Origin: Porifericola rhodea
GTDB lineage: Bacteria > Bacteroidota > Bacteroidia > Cytophagales > Cyclobacteriaceae
DNA: 64,000 bases
NCBI RefSeq assembly: GCF_030506305.1
Contig: NZ_CP119421.1
Coordinates: 4,976,501 to 5,040,500 of the forward strand
Reading direction: 5' to 3'
This document shows, piece after piece, positions 8,525 to 18,329 of this stretch (its first letter is position 1; the number at the start of each line of letters is the position of its first letter). The notes beneath the pieces are model-generated. The model was not told where the DNA came from. It ran no database searches and was given only the letters and a program-made list of their open reading frames with translations. Position numbers and translations under genes: made by a program.

Positions 8525-9781
8525 TTATTTTACATTAGGTATCAACTGCTTCCTGAGCAGGTTAAGCAAAGCCACATTAGTGAGTTTAATATTAAGCTCT
8601 CTATCTTTTGATAACATAAGTTTGTGAGTAACTATACTTTGTTCATCTGCTACGGCTATCCATACGGTGCCTACCGGCTTTTCGTCTGTACCACCACCAG
8701 GACCTGCAATACCACTACTTGCCAGGCCAAAGTCGGCATTCATCATTTTGCGAATGTTCTGTGCCATTTCTATCACAGTCTGCTCACTAACTGCTCCGTA
8801 CTTTTCCAGAGTATCTGACTGAACATGCAACACCTCATTTTTAAATTGATTATGATAAGGCACCAGAGCTCCCTGAAAATAAGCAGAACTCCCCGCCCTA
8901 CTAGTCAGGCGATGAGCTACATAGCCACCGGTACAGCTCTCTGCCAGAGCTACTGTTTTACCTTGTGCCAGCAGCATATCTCCTACTGCTTCTTCTAATG
9001 AAATATCACCCATACCAAACACATATTCCTCAATTTGAGGCAAAAGCTTATCTACTTCTGCCTGTACATCGGCTTTAAGCTGATCTAATTGCTCGCCTAC
9101 AGCGGTAAGTCTGAGCTTTACGTTTCCAAAACTAGGCAGGTAAGCCAGTCGTATATGGGCGGGTAAATTATTTTCCCAGTCTTCAATTTTGTCAGATAAC
9201 CACGACTCTCCAATGCCCACAGTTTGTATCATCTGATGAAAAATAACAGGAAGTGCGAATTTATCTTTTATACGAGGCAGTACCTGCTCTTCCATAATAG
9301 TCTTCATTTCATAAGGAACGCCGGGCATAGACACTACCACTTTGCCCTCTTTCTCAAACCACATGGCAGGAGCTGTACCCATACGATTGGTAATAATGGT
9401 ACACCCATCGGGCAGGTCGGCCTGTTTTTCGTTGGTAGGTGTAATAGTCCGCCCCCTGCTCTCAAAAAGAGTTTTTATATGCATCAGACTTGCTTCGTCA
9501 CGTTTCAGTTCCATACCAAAATAAGATGCTAAAGTATATTTGGTAAGATCATCTTTGGTAGGACCTAACCCACCCGTAATCAGAATAATATCGGCACGAC
9601 GAGAGGCATCATCCAGGGCACTTATAATTTCCTCCGAGCTATCACCAATAGAAACCTTTCTAATTATTTTTATGCCCAATGCATTGAGCTTTTGACCCAT
9701 CCAGTGGGTATTGGTATCCAATGTTTGCCCATAAAGAATTTCATCACCTATGGTAATTACTTCTGCGTAAACAATCTTCAT
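8525..9781 (-). CDS. cinA: CinA-family nicotinamide-nucleotide amidohydrolase
   Basis: 418 aa, full length. The N-terminal MoCF_biosynth-like (COG1058) domain shows AEVITIGDEILYGQTLDTN and LITGGLGPTKDDLTK (about residue 68). The C-terminal PncC deamidase domain shows ALAESCTGGYVAHRLT (about 280), SSGIAGPGGGT and KPVGTVWIA. CinA recycles NMN and hydrolyses ADP-ribose. It is expressed divergently from the DUF4197 gene with a 48-bp gap between the starts. Confidence 0.93.
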   Translation of the reverse strand: MKIVYAEVITIGDEILYGQTLDTNTHWMGQKLNALGIKIIRKVSIGDSSEEIISALDDASRRADIILITGGLGPTKDDLTKYTLASYFGMELKRDEASLMHIKTLFESRGRTITPTNEKQADLPDGCTIITNRMGTAPAMWFEKEGKVVVSMPGVPYEMKTIMEEQVLPRIKDKFALPVIFHQMIQTVGIGESWLSDKIEDWENNLPAHIRLAYLPSFGNVKLRLTAVGEQLDQLKADVQAEVDKLLPQIEEYVFGMGDISLEEAVGDMLLAQGKTVALAESCTGGYVAHRLTSRAGSSAYFQGALVPYHNQFKNEVLHVQSDTLEKYGAVSEQTVIEMAQNIRKMMNADFGLASSGIAGPGGGTDEKPVGTVWIAVADEQSIVTHKLMLSKDRELNIKLTNVALLNLLRKQLIPNVK

Positions 9782-9829
9782 GTATTGAGATTAAGTTAGT
9801 GTTGGAACAAAATTTGAAAACGTTAATTT

Positions 9830-10645
9830 ATGAAGCATTTTAACATTCTAAATAAAAGCAATCGTATCAGGCGTATATTGTTTGCATTTGTACTATCGCC
9901 TGTACTGATCCTAAGCAGTTGTGATGTCCTTACTGGCATCCTCAATGACTATGGCACCGGCCCCGGGCTAACAAATTCTGAAATCACTCAGGGGCTGAAA
10001 GCCGCGCTTAAAGAAGGTGCCCAATTTGCCGGAGAGAACGCCTCTCAGACCAACGGATTTCTAGACAACCCTATTGTGGACATCCGGATACTTCTTCCTC
10101 CAGAGTTGAGAAAGGCGGAAAAAAATATCAGAAAAATACCTCTAGTTGGTGATAAACTGGTTGACGACCTGGTGGAATCCATGAACCGTGGAGCAGAGCG
10201 GGCAGCAAAAGAAGCAGCTCCAATTTTTGTAAATGCTATTACTTCCATGACTATCAACGATGCTGTAAATATTTTAAAAGGTCAGGATGATGCTGCTACC
10301 CAGTACCTGAAGAGAACTACTACTAAACAGCTTGCCGGTAAATTTGAACCAGAAATTAAAAAAGCCCTGGATGATGTAGGTGCATCCAGAGTGTACGGTA
10401 GCCTGAAAAATGGTATAGAGAAGTACAATAAAAGCCCCTTTTCCGATAAGCTGGATGTAGACCTTAAGCAGCTACCAGAACTTGAAGAATACGCGACAGA
10501 TAAAGCACTTGAAGGCTTGTTTCGTTTGGTAGCCATTGAAGAAAAGAAAATACGCGATAATCCTTTTGACTATAGTCAACAGATCATCCGCAAGGTATTT
10601 GGTAGTGTACAAAACAGTCAGTCCTCCTCTTCAAACAGATATTGA
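9830..10645 (+). CDS. DUF4197 lipoprotein
   Basis: 271 aa. A signal peptide with lipobox LSSC (Cys about residue 30) is followed by Asp-Val, so the protein is probably acylated and exported. The mature part starts with LTNSEITQGLKAALKEGA and continues as a helical domain with GAERAAKEAAPIF and SMTINDAVNILKG, features of the DUF4197 family (function unknown). The last 28 bp overlap the tail of the convergent TPR-like gene. Confidence 0.85.
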   Translation: MKHFNILNKSNRIRRILFAFVLSPVLILSSCDVLTGILNDYGTGPGLTNSEITQGLKAALKEGAQFAGENASQTNGFLDNPIVDIRILLPPELRKAEKNIRKIPLVGDKLVDDLVESMNRGAERAAKEAAPIFVNAITSMTINDAVNILKGQDDAATQYLKRTTTKQLAGKFEPEIKKALDDVGASRVYGSLKNGIEKYNKSPFSDKLDVDLKQLPELEEYATDKALEGLFRLVAIEEKKIRDNPFDYSQQIIRKVFGSVQNSQSSSSNRY

Positions 10646-10944
10646 TTATAGGCATTTTGCAATTCACGAAGAGCCAGCGATTCCTGCTGGCTTTTTGCTT
10701 TTTCTATCCCAGTTAGGTAGGTCTGCTCTACTTTATCCTTCATTTCCAGATCCTGATATAAGTGAGCTGCATGATAATACGTAGCTACATAGTCCGGATG
10801 TTCATTCAGTAGTTTTTCAAAGTACGGCAAGGCTTTTTCCGCATCCTCTTTCTGATATTCCAGAGCAATGGCATAAAGTGTAAAAGGGTCGTTTGGCTCT
10901 TCCTTTAAAAAGCCAAAAAGTTGACGTAAACGCTCTTGTGACAT
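10618..10944 (-). CDS. Small TPR-like protein
   Basis: 108 aa made of about two tetratricopeptide-like helical repeats (YAIALEYQKEDAEKALPYF from about residue 23; YYHAAHLYQDLEMKDKVEQTY from about 56). Such proteins are protein-interaction scaffolds, and the partner is unknown. The acidic C-terminus is encoded opposite the end of the DUF4197 gene (28-bp antisense overlap). Confidence 0.75.
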   Translation of the reverse strand: MSQERLRQLFGFLKEEPNDPFTLYAIALEYQKEDAEKALPYFEKLLNEHPDYVATYYHAAHLYQDLEMKDKVEQTYLTGIEKAKSQQESLALRELQNAYNQYLFEEED

Positions 10945-11039
10945 TAGCTTTGCTGGTTTTTATTTCTTTGATTATTGCGTAACTTCACGCGACAATATGG
11001 GTTACATATTATATATTAGAAGTTTAGGTACCATTTTTT

Positions 11040-11777
11040 ATGAAAATACTAGTTTGTATAACACACGTTCCCGATACCACTTCAAAAATAGCCTTTACAG
11101 ACGACAATACGAAGTTTGATACGAACGGGGTACAGTATATCATTGGCCCTTATGACGATTATGCTTTAGCTCGTGCTGTAGAAATAAAAGAACAACAGGG
11201 TGGTAGCGTAACTTTACTTAATGTTGGCACGGCGGAGACTGAGCCCACCATTCGTAAGGGTCTTGCTATAGGTGCCGATGATGCTATAAGAATAAATGCA
11301 GAGCCTACAGACTCTTTCTTTGTTGCTGAGCAGATTGCCGCAATCGTTAAAGAAGGAAACTATGACCTGGTGCTTATGGGCCGCGAGTCTATTGACTACA
11401 ATGGAGGGCAGGTACATGGCATGGTAGGAGAAATGGTAGGCTTACCCTCTATCTCTCCGGTAATGCAGCTGGATATTGAGGGCGACACGGCTAAACTAGC
11501 CCGTGAAATTGAAGGGGGCAAGGAGTCTCTGGAAGTAAAACTTCCCTTAATTGCCGGATGTCAGGAGCCTATCGCGGAATGGAAAATCCCCAATATGCGT
11601 GGTATTATGACAGCCCGTAAAAAACCCCTGGAGGTGAGAGAGCCAAGTTCCAGCAATAGCAAAACCAGCACTTTTAAGTATGAGCTTCCTCCACCGAAAG
11701 GCGAAGTAAAGATGATAGACCCTGAGCAGGTAGAGGAGCTGGTAAGAGCCTTAAAAAGTGACATCAAAGTGCTCTAG
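11040..11777 (+). CDS. etfB: Electron transfer flavoprotein subunit beta
   Basis: 245 aa. Begins MKILVCITHVPDTTSKIAF and contains the AMP-binding segment GRESIDYNGGQVHGMVGEM, both typical of EtfB. With EtfA it forms the FAD/AMP heterodimer that passes electrons from acyl-CoA dehydrogenases to the quinone pool. etfA follows after 24 bp. Confidence 0.96.
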   Translation: MKILVCITHVPDTTSKIAFTDDNTKFDTNGVQYIIGPYDDYALARAVEIKEQQGGSVTLLNVGTAETEPTIRKGLAIGADDAIRINAEPTDSFFVAEQIAAIVKEGNYDLVLMGRESIDYNGGQVHGMVGEMVGLPSISPVMQLDIEGDTAKLAREIEGGKESLEVKLPLIAGCQEPIAEWKIPNMRGIMTARKKPLEVREPSSSNSKTSTFKYELPPPKGEVKMIDPEQVEELVRALKSDIKVL

Positions 11778-11801
11778 TTTTTAACTGTTAAATCAATTAG
11801 C

Positions 11802-12770
11802 ATGTCAATATTAGTATTTGTAGAAAATGCTGAAGGTGCAATCAAAAAGACTTCACTGGAAGCGGTTTCATATGCTGCCGCACTGGCAGAAAATTTAGGC
11901 GAAAGCGAAGTAGTAGCTCTCTCTATAGGTACAGAAGTATCTGAAGGTACTCTGGCCTCTTTAGGTAAGCAAGGTGCTACTAAAGTATTAAATGTTGCTA
12001 AAGAAGAGCTGAATCAGGGAGTCACTCAGGCTTACGCTTCAGTAATTGCACAAGCGATAGAAAGCACTAATGCTCAGCATATTGTGCTTGCCAAATCTTC
12101 TTTGGGAGACCCTGTAGCAGCACGTGTAGCAATTAAAGTTAATGCTGCGCTTGCATCAAATGTGGTAGACTTACCAGACCTAAGCGATGGTTTTAAGGTA
12201 AAAAGAAGCATATATACTGGAAAAGCATTTGCCTGGATGACACTTAACAGCGACAGAAAAATTATCGCGATTAAGAAGAATGCGATAGAAGTTAAAGAAA
12301 GTGGCAACGATGCTCCGGTGGAAGCTTTTGATGCTTCAATTGACGAAGCAGACTTTAGTGCGAAAATCACCCATACCGATAAGGCTGAAGGAGATGTATT
12401 ATTACCAGAAGCAGATATAGTAGTCTCCGGGGGTAGAGGTATGAAGGGGCCGGAAAACTGGGGTATGCTTGAAGACCTTGCCAAAACTTTGGGTGCTGCC
12501 ACTGGTTGTAGTAAGCCTGTGTCTGACATGAACTGGCGCCCTCATCATGAGCACGTAGGCCAGACTGGTGTAAAAGTAAGCCCTACCCTATATATTGCAG
12601 TGGGTATTTCTGGTGCTATTCAACACCTGGCGGGTGTTAACTCTTCCAAATACATTGTAGTAATTAACCAAGACCCGGAAGCACCTTTCTTTAAAGCTGC
12701 TGACTATGGCATTGTGGGCGATGCATTTGAAATAGTACCAAAGTTAACCGAGGCTATCAAAGCTTCATAA
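11802..12770 (+). CDS. etfA: Electron transfer flavoprotein subunit alpha
   Basis: 322 aa. The C-terminal FAD-binding domain is clear: SGGRGMKGPENW (about 205-216), GQTGVKVSPTLYIAVGISGAI in its usual place, and INQDPEAPFFKAADYGIVGD near the end. Partner of EtfB in the same operon. The bifunctional nuclease gene follows after 16 bp and may be co-transcribed. Confidence 0.96.
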   Translation: MSILVFVENAEGAIKKTSLEAVSYAAALAENLGESEVVALSIGTEVSEGTLASLGKQGATKVLNVAKEELNQGVTQAYASVIAQAIESTNAQHIVLAKSSLGDPVAARVAIKVNAALASNVVDLPDLSDGFKVKRSIYTGKAFAWMTLNSDRKIIAIKKNAIEVKESGNDAPVEAFDASIDEADFSAKITHTDKAEGDVLLPEADIVVSGGRGMKGPENWGMLEDLAKTLGAATGCSKPVSDMNWRPHHEHVGQTGVKVSPTLYIAVGISGAIQHLAGVNSSKYIVVINQDPEAPFFKAADYGIVGDAFEIVPKLTEAIKAS

Positions 12771-12786
12771 AAACAAGCGATTTATT

Positions 12787-13389
12787 GTGGATAAAATTGA
12801 GTTAGAAATTTTAGGGCTATCTTCTAGTCAATCTCAATCTGGATCATTTGCTTTGGTGTTGGGAGAAACTATTGGCAATCGTAGGCTGCCAATTATTATT
12901 GGTATGTTTGAGGCTCAAGCCATTGCTATAGAGATTGAAAAAATTGCTCCTAACCGGCCCATGACCCATGATCTCTTCAAATCTTTCGCTCAAAGCTTTA
13001 ATTATACTGTGGAGGAAATAGTAATTTCCGATCTGAAAGAAGGGGTGTTTTTTGCTAAGATCGTTTGTAGTGATGGAGGACGCAGTGTAGAAATTGACGC
13101 TCGCCCTTCTGATGCTATAGCCATTGGTCTTCGCTTTGGCGTACCTATATTTACCTTTGAAAGCGTGCTTTCTGAGGCGGGCATAGTACTTACCGACGAA
13201 GAAGAAGGCGAAAAAGAAAGCACATCAACTGCCTCTGAGGAAGAAAAGGTTGCTGCTAACAAACCTTTTAAAGAGCAGTTGAAAGATCTGAATTTTGATC
13301 GCTTGCAAACCCTTTTAGATGAAGCTTTGAAGAACGAAGATTATGAAAAGGCAGCTCATATTAGAGATGAAATGAACCGTAGAAATTAA
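12787..13389 (+). CDS. Bifunctional nuclease family protein (DUF151) with UVR motif
   Basis: 200 aa, GTG start. The DUF151/BFN domain covers residues 1-130 (LVLGETIGNRRLPIIIGMFEAQAI, PNRPMTHDLF, DARPSDAIAIGLRFGVPIF). A glutamate/serine linker (about 138-155) joins a C-terminal UvrB/UvrC-type motif (LLDEALKNEDYEKAAHIRDE, about 178-197). This BFN+UVR fusion is common in Bacteroidota. The nuclease activity is known from relatives only. Confidence 0.9.
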   Translation: MDKIELEILGLSSSQSQSGSFALVLGETIGNRRLPIIIGMFEAQAIAIEIEKIAPNRPMTHDLFKSFAQSFNYTVEEIVISDLKEGVFFAKIVCSDGGRSVEIDARPSDAIAIGLRFGVPIFTFESVLSEAGIVLTDEEEGEKESTSTASEEEKVAANKPFKEQLKDLNFDRLQTLLDEALKNEDYEKAAHIRDEMNRRN

Positions 13390-13412
13390 ATAGGTTTCAC
13401 CATAAATAAGTT

Positions 13413-13448
13413 AAAAGCCTCCCGAACGTACTTGGGAGGTTTTTTTTG
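13413..13448 (+). terminator. Rho-independent terminator after etf/BFN operon
   Basis: Stem CCTCCC (13418-13423) / GGGAGG (13434-13439), extended by A/T pairs, a 10-nt loop, then eight T. It follows the BFN stop by about 25 bp. Confidence 0.85.
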
Positions 13449-13463
13449 TATTGTATTTACCCT

Positions 13464-13471
13464 TAGTTTTG
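13464..13471 (+). promoter_or_regulatory. Candidate -7 promoter box (TAGTTTTG)
   Basis: Fits TAnnTTTG. The nucleoside transporter ATG begins only 7 bp later, so the 5' leader would be very short. A TTTG lies 15 bp upstream within the terminator's T-run. Confidence 0.45.
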
Positions 13472-13478
13472 CCCCGGT

Positions 13479-14771
13479 ATGGACTATCTACGCGGAATCA
13501 TTGGCATTGCCACTCTGGTAGGCATTGCTTTTCTTTTGTCAAAAAATAAAAAGGCGATCAACTGGCGTCTGGTAATTACAGGTATAGTATTGCAGCTGCT
13601 GGCCGGCATCCTTATACTTAGGGTCCCCTTTATTGCCGCAATATTTAAAAAAGTAAGCGAAGGATTTGTCAAATTTCTAAGCTTCTCCCAGGAGGGTGCT
13701 GCCTTTCTTTTTGGAGGTCTGGTAGATGAAACATCCTTTGGTTTTATCTTTGCCTTTCAGGTACTGCCCACTATTATCTTTTTTTCTACCGTATCGGCAG
13801 GTCTGTATTATTTGGGCATATTACAAAAATTAGTGTATGGCATCGCCTGGATTATGGCCCGTACTATGCGGCTATCGGGTGCAGAAAGCCTTTCTGCGGC
13901 TGGCAACATCTTTCTAGGGCAAACTGAAGCTCCACTTCTTGTTAAGCCTTATATCTCTCGTATGACCTATTCAGAACTGATGTGCCTGATGACCGGGGGT
14001 ATGGCTACAATTGCAGGAGGGGTATTGGCTGGATATGTCGCATTTTTAGGTGGAGATGATCCTGTAGAACGTACCAGATTCGCCGCCTACCTTCTAAGTG
14101 CTTCTATAATGAATGCACCTGCTGCTATTGTAATCGCCAAAATACTGATTCCGGAAACTAACAAAGAGGCCATTGATACCAATCTTAAAGTAGCAGATGA
14201 AGAAATGGGTGTAAACCTGATTGACGCCCTCTCTCGTGGTGCATCAGATGGTTTGCGTCTCTCAGTCAATGTTGGGGCTATGCTATTAGCGTTTATTGCC
14301 GTAATTGCTGCACTTAACTTTTTGCTGAAAGACGTTTTCGGAGATATTACACACCTGAATCAGTGGGTTGTCAGCTCTACAGGAGGCGAATTTGATGGTT
14401 TTTCTCTGGAGTACATATTAGGTCAGATTTTTAGAGTGCTTGCTTACATTATGGGTGTTGCCTGGGAAGAAGCACTGGAAGTAGGAAGCCTCTTAGGACA
14501 AAAAACCGTAATCAATGAGTTTGTCGCTTACCTGAGCATGTCAGAAATGAAAGCGGATGGAATTATTAATGGCAAAGCACTGGTAGTAGCCACCTACGCA
14601 CTCTGCGGTTTTTCTAATTTTTCTTCTATTGCCATACAGATCGGAGGCATCGGAAGTCTGGCACCTAACCAGCAATCTAACTTGTCCAAACTGGGCCTTT
14701 GGGCGCTACTGGCTGCCACTATCGCCTGCATGATGACAGGTACAGTCGCAGGTATGCTGGTAGACTATTAA
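13479..14771 (+). CDS. CNT-family nucleoside transporter (NupC-like)
   Basis: 430-aa inner-membrane protein with many hydrophobic spans. Family motifs are FLGQTEAPLLVKPY (about 145-158), MTGGMATIAGGVLAGYV (about 170-186), LSASIMNAPAAIV and the C-terminal ALCGFSNFSSIAIQIGGIG. These match concentrative nucleoside transporters, which import nucleosides with Na+ or H+. Single-gene unit between a terminator and a 234-bp gap. Confidence 0.92.
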   Translation: MDYLRGIIGIATLVGIAFLLSKNKKAINWRLVITGIVLQLLAGILILRVPFIAAIFKKVSEGFVKFLSFSQEGAAFLFGGLVDETSFGFIFAFQVLPTIIFFSTVSAGLYYLGILQKLVYGIAWIMARTMRLSGAESLSAAGNIFLGQTEAPLLVKPYISRMTYSELMCLMTGGMATIAGGVLAGYVAFLGGDDPVERTRFAAYLLSASIMNAPAAIVIAKILIPETNKEAIDTNLKVADEEMGVNLIDALSRGASDGLRLSVNVGAMLLAFIAVIAALNFLLKDVFGDITHLNQWVVSSTGGEFDGFSLEYILGQIFRVLAYIMGVAWEEALEVGSLLGQKTVINEFVAYLSMSEMKADGIINGKALVVATYALCGFSNFSSIAIQIGGIGSLAPNQQSNLSKLGLWALLAATIACMMTGTVAGMLVDY

Positions 14772-15005
14772 CAAAAGTCAGCACGATTAATCTAAAAGAG
14801 CTGGGTTATAGCTATTAGCAAAGCTTTCACCTTTACCGAAAAGTAGAGCGAAATAATAATTTGGTATACTATTTACTATTACTAAATGGGTATTTAGGCA
14901 CTCCTGGGTGAAGCATTCTTATGATCTTTTTCAACAAATTAGCCTTCTACATAGCTAATTTTTAAGTTGAAAATGCTACTCCCCTATAACTTTCCAGGCC
15001 TTTAA

Positions 15006-15533
15006 ATGAAAACAGAGTGCTTCTTTCAACGTTTTTTTGGTATGGACGAAAAAAGTTTACGCAGAAAGTGGTCATTCAGAATAAACGGACAAAAGCAAGT
15101 ACTGATAAAAAGAGCAGAAGAAAAATCAACTCATGTGTTGATGAAAATTTTTCTTGCCAAGCTCTACCATCCTTTCTATAAGGATATTAAAATTGAAGTC
15201 AAGTACAGCAAAGAAAAGCGATATAAGCCAGATTTGTTGGCACTTTCTCCAACCGGAGAAGCACTATTCTGGGGTGAGTGCGGTGAGGTTGGCGAAGATA
15301 AAATTATTAGCCTGATACAAAAATACCGCGATACTCATCTATGCTTTTCCAAATGGGCCATAAAACCCAACCATTTTGAAGGGATCATTGATAAAGCTCT
15401 TGCACAATTAAAAAAGAAAAGAAGCGCCCCTATAGATTTCATCAATTTTCAGGAAGAACATAAAGCCTATATAGAAGATGATGGTGAAGTAGGTATTGAG
15501 AAGGCAGAGCTGTACCGCAAACGATGGCATTGA
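15006..15533 (+). CDS. YaeQ-like PD-(D/E)XK-fold protein
   Basis: 175 aa. The arrangement THVLMKIFLAKL ... YKPDLLAL ... LFWGECGEVGEDKI resembles the YaeQ family (a restriction-endonuclease-like fold), with the conserved Asp in PDLLAL and Glu in GECGE. The start is uncertain: an internal Met at about residue 13 would also serve. Nothing in the neighbourhood explains its role; tyrS follows after 149 bp with its own promoter. Confidence 0.5.
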   Translation: MKTECFFQRFFGMDEKSLRRKWSFRINGQKQVLIKRAEEKSTHVLMKIFLAKLYHPFYKDIKIEVKYSKEKRYKPDLLALSPTGEALFWGECGEVGEDKIISLIQKYRDTHLCFSKWAIKPNHFEGIIDKALAQLKKKRSAPIDFINFQEEHKAYIEDDGEVGIEKAELYRKRWH

Positions 15534-15645
15534 TGGCATTAGTACAGCTTAAGTTCAAGTTTTTTACGAGCAACCTTTCCAGGAAACAAAAGCACTGCCA
15601 GGCTTTACTAATTGCCGATTGGTTCAGAAACTTTGCTTAAGTTCT

Positions 15646-15653
15646 TATATTTG
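15646..15653 (+). promoter_or_regulatory. Candidate -7 promoter box of tyrS (TATATTTG)
   Basis: Exact TAnnTTTG match 30 bp before the tyrS ATG. A TTGG lies about 23 bp upstream. Confidence 0.55.
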
Positions 15654-15682
15654 CGACTTATTGAATTATAAGTCAAGAATAC

Positions 15683-16987
15683 ATGAGCGATACGACTACT
15701 GCAAGCAACAAGCTGGGCCAGTTCATCCATGAGCTTCGCTGGAGAGGTATGATCCACGATATGGTCCCCGGTACAGAAGAGCAACTTAGCAAAGAAGTTA
15801 CTACTGCATATATAGGCTTTGACCCTACCGCCCGTTCACTTCATATAGGTAACCTGGCTACCATTATGCTACTGAAGCATCTGCAACTGGCCGGACATAA
15901 ACCTATTGCACTGGTAGGCGGTGCCACTGGTATGATCGGCGACCCCTCATTTAAAGCTGCGGAAAGAAAGTTTCTGGATGAGCAAACACTCAGAGAAAAT
16001 CAGGATGGAATAAAAAAACAACTTGAAAAGTTTCTGGATTTCAATGAAGGTGAGAATGCCGCAGAGATTGTAAACAATTACGACTGGTTTCAGGGCATAG
16101 GCTTTCTTCAGTTTTTGAGAGAAGCAGGTAAGCACCTGACAATCAATTACATGATTGCTAAAGATTCTGTAAAGAAAAGATTGGAAACCGGACTTTCATT
16201 CACTGAGTTCTCATACCAGTTGCTTCAGGGCTACGATTTTTTCCATTTATACAAAACCAAAGGTGTTAAACTCCAGATGGGAGGTTCCGACCAATGGGGA
16301 AATATTACTACTGGTACAGAGTTTATTCGCCGCAAAGAAGGTGGTGAAGCTTATGCTTTAACTGCTCCTTTGGTAACCAAAGCTGATGGCACCAAGTTCG
16401 GAAAATCAGAGGGTGGCAATATCTGGCTAGACCCTGAGTTTACCTCACCTTACAAGTTTTACCAGTTCTGGCTTAATGTAGCGGACGATGATACCTCGCG
16501 ACTCTTGCGCGTATTTACGCTTCTTTCTGAAGATGAGATTAAAGAACTGGAAAGTAATCCTAATCCGAACGAGGCTAAAAAAGCACTGGCCAAAGACATT
16601 ACTATAAGAGTACATTCAGAGGAAGAATACCAAAAAGCGGTTAAAGCATCTAGTATTCTCTTTGGTAAATCTACCCTGGATGATCTTAATGATATTGACG
16701 AAAAAACATTACTGGAAGTCTTTGAAGGTGTGCCACAGAAAGAAATCAGCCGATCTGAGTATGATTCTGCCAGCAATGTATTAGAGCTTTTGGCAGATGC
16801 GGCACAAGACCTGGTTTTCTCTTCCAAAGGAGAAGCGCGTCGTATGATTAAGCAGGGAGGCGTGAGCATCAATAAGCAAAAGATAGAAAAAGAAGATGAC
16901 GCTCCTGATTTTCAATTGCTTCAGGGCAAATACCTGATAGTGCAGAGAGGCAAGAAGAACTATTACCTACTGAAGGTTCTTGCATAA
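15683..16987 (+). CDS. tyrS: Tyrosyl-tRNA synthetase
   Basis: 434 aa, class I synthetase. Shows the HIGH-type motif HIGN (about residue 52), [10 protein letters not shown] (about 199), KFGKSEG (KMSKS equivalent, about 240) and a C-terminal S4 RNA-binding domain ([15 protein letters not shown]). Charges tRNA-Tyr in the cytosol. The stop codon overlaps the ATG of the following GNAT gene by one base. Confidence 0.97.
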   Translation: MSDTTTASNKLGQFIHELRWRGMIHDMVPGTEEQLSKEVTTAYIGFDPTARSLHIGNLATIMLLKHLQLAGHKPIALVGGATGMIGDPSFKAAERKFLDEQTLRENQDGIKKQLEKFLDFNEGENAAEIVNNYDWFQGIGFLQFLREAGKHLTINYMIAKDSVKKRLETGLSFTEFSYQLLQGYDFFHLYKTKGVKLQMGGSDQWGNITTGTEFIRRKEGGEAYALTAPLVTKADGTKFGKSEGGNIWLDPEFTSPYKFYQFWLNVADDDTSRLLRVFTLLSEDEIKELESNPNPNEAKKALAKDITIRVHSEEEYQKAVKASSILFGKSTLDDLNDIDEKTLLEVFEGVPQKEISRSEYDSASNVLELLADAAQDLVFSSKGEARRMIKQGGVSINKQKIEKEDDAPDFQLLQGKYLIVQRGKKNYYLLKVLA

Positions 16988-17580
16988 TGGCGGGTGTCCG
17001 TACTATAAAAATAACAGGACAGGATATTCATCAATATCTGGATAAGCTGGCTGCACTCAGAATAGAGGTATTTCGCCATTTTCCCTATCTCTACGATGGC
17101 AGCCAGGCTTATGAGAAAAAGTATCTGCAAACTTATGCAAAAGCGAATGGAAGCGCGATTATTCTTGCTACTGAGCAGGAAGAAGTAGTGGGCGCTTCCA
17201 CTTGCATCCCTCTTTCCGAAGAAACCTCTGCCCTTAAGCAATCATTTAAAAACACTGCTTATAATATGGATGAGATAATGTTCTTCGGAGAGTCTGTACT
17301 CAAAGAAACCTATCGGGGAAGAGGTATAGGGGTAGAATTTTTTCGGCAAAGAGAAGGCCACGCCCGACAGCTTGAAAAAAAATATGCTACCTTCTGTGCG
17401 GTACAGCGCACTTCCAACCATCCACTTCGTCCGGCAGGTTATCAGTCCCTCCATAATTTCTGGAAAAAAAGAGGGTATACGCCCCTACCCCAGGTCAGCA
17501 CACAAATGGAATGGAAAGACGTAGATCAAAGCGAAGAAAGTAGCAAAACGCTTAATTTCTGGATAAAAAAGTTAGTATAG
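16987..17580 (+). CDS. GNAT-family acetyltransferase
   Basis: 197 aa. The acetyl-CoA loop is seen as ESVLKETYRGRGIGVEFF (about residues 99-116). Translationally coupled to tyrS (TAATG overlap). The substrate is unknown. The conserved KYATFCAVQR and RPAGYQSLHNFW segments mark a specific subfamily that I cannot name. Confidence 0.8.
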   Translation: MAGVRTIKITGQDIHQYLDKLAALRIEVFRHFPYLYDGSQAYEKKYLQTYAKANGSAIILATEQEEVVGASTCIPLSEETSALKQSFKNTAYNMDEIMFFGESVLKETYRGRGIGVEFFRQREGHARQLEKKYATFCAVQRTSNHPLRPAGYQSLHNFWKKRGYTPLPQVSTQMEWKDVDQSEESSKTLNFWIKKLV

Positions 17581-17588
17581 CCCACTAT

Positions 17589-18146
17589 TTAGTAAACGCC
17601 TTGCTCAGGATATTTGGCAGTTTTGGTTCTGTAAAATTTTTTAATTTCTTCTATATCTTTTTCCTTGTCTCCGGTAGGCTGAAATACTGCTCCTATCCCC
17701 GCTTCCTTTTCCTTATAGTCCAGATAACCTATTACTATAGGTACATTAGCACGTTGAGCAGTAAAATAAAAGCCAGACTTCCATTTTTTGGCGTATTTTC
17801 TAGTGCCTTCGGGGGTCACGAGAATAATGAGATGGTCTCTTTCATCAAAAAGCTGCACCATTTTATCAACAGTACTGGTACGACTGATTCCTTTAGGATT
17901 TCGGTTAATAGGAATAGCCCCCAGGGGATTCAGGATCAGGCTTAGTGGAAACCTAACCCATTCTTTTTTAATAGTGAACTTTACCGGTACTCTTAGGATA
18001 TAAAGTGCAGCTCTAGCGTATACGAAGTCCCAGTTACTGGTATGCGGCCCTGCTACCATCACCGCTTTTTTAATGTCTTTAGGTATGTACGACTTGGCTT
18101 TCCAGCCAGTGATTTTGAAAATGATGAGCGCAATAATTCTTAACAT
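17589..18146 (-). CDS. PlsC-like acyltransferase
   Basis: 185 aa. The acyltransferase motifs are GPHTSNWDF (HX4D, about residues 33-41), a lysine-rich helix with PLGAIPINRN (about 74-83) and VTPEGTRKYAKKW (about 110-122). It probably acylates lysophospholipid or a related acceptor at the inner membrane; an N-terminal hydrophobic segment (about 1-15) anchors it. Convergent with the preceding GNAT gene. Confidence 0.85.
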   Translation of the reverse strand: MLRIIALIIFKITGWKAKSYIPKDIKKAVMVAGPHTSNWDFVYARAALYILRVPVKFTIKKEWVRFPLSLILNPLGAIPINRNPKGISRTSTVDKMVQLFDERDHLIILVTPEGTRKYAKKWKSGFYFTAQRANVPIVIGYLDYKEKEAGIGAVFQPTGDKEKDIEEIKKFYRTKTAKYPEQGVY

Positions 18147-18329
18147 TCCGAAATATAAAAACTTTAATTGTCTAAACTGAGCTACATGTCAAAATGTGCC
18201 GCAAGGTAGCAAATAGAAATAAACTTGCTGATTAAAACAGCTTGAAAAGTGATAAACGCACTTTTTTTGCTTTATTTAAAAAGCTATACGGATGATATTA
18301 CTAATTTTTTCTAATTAACCTCCTATTCT

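Noticed and set aside
18244-18268. AAAAGTG/CACTTTT hairpin with T-run
   Set aside because: No gene ends just before it on the plus strand; more likely an AT-rich coincidence between divergent starts.
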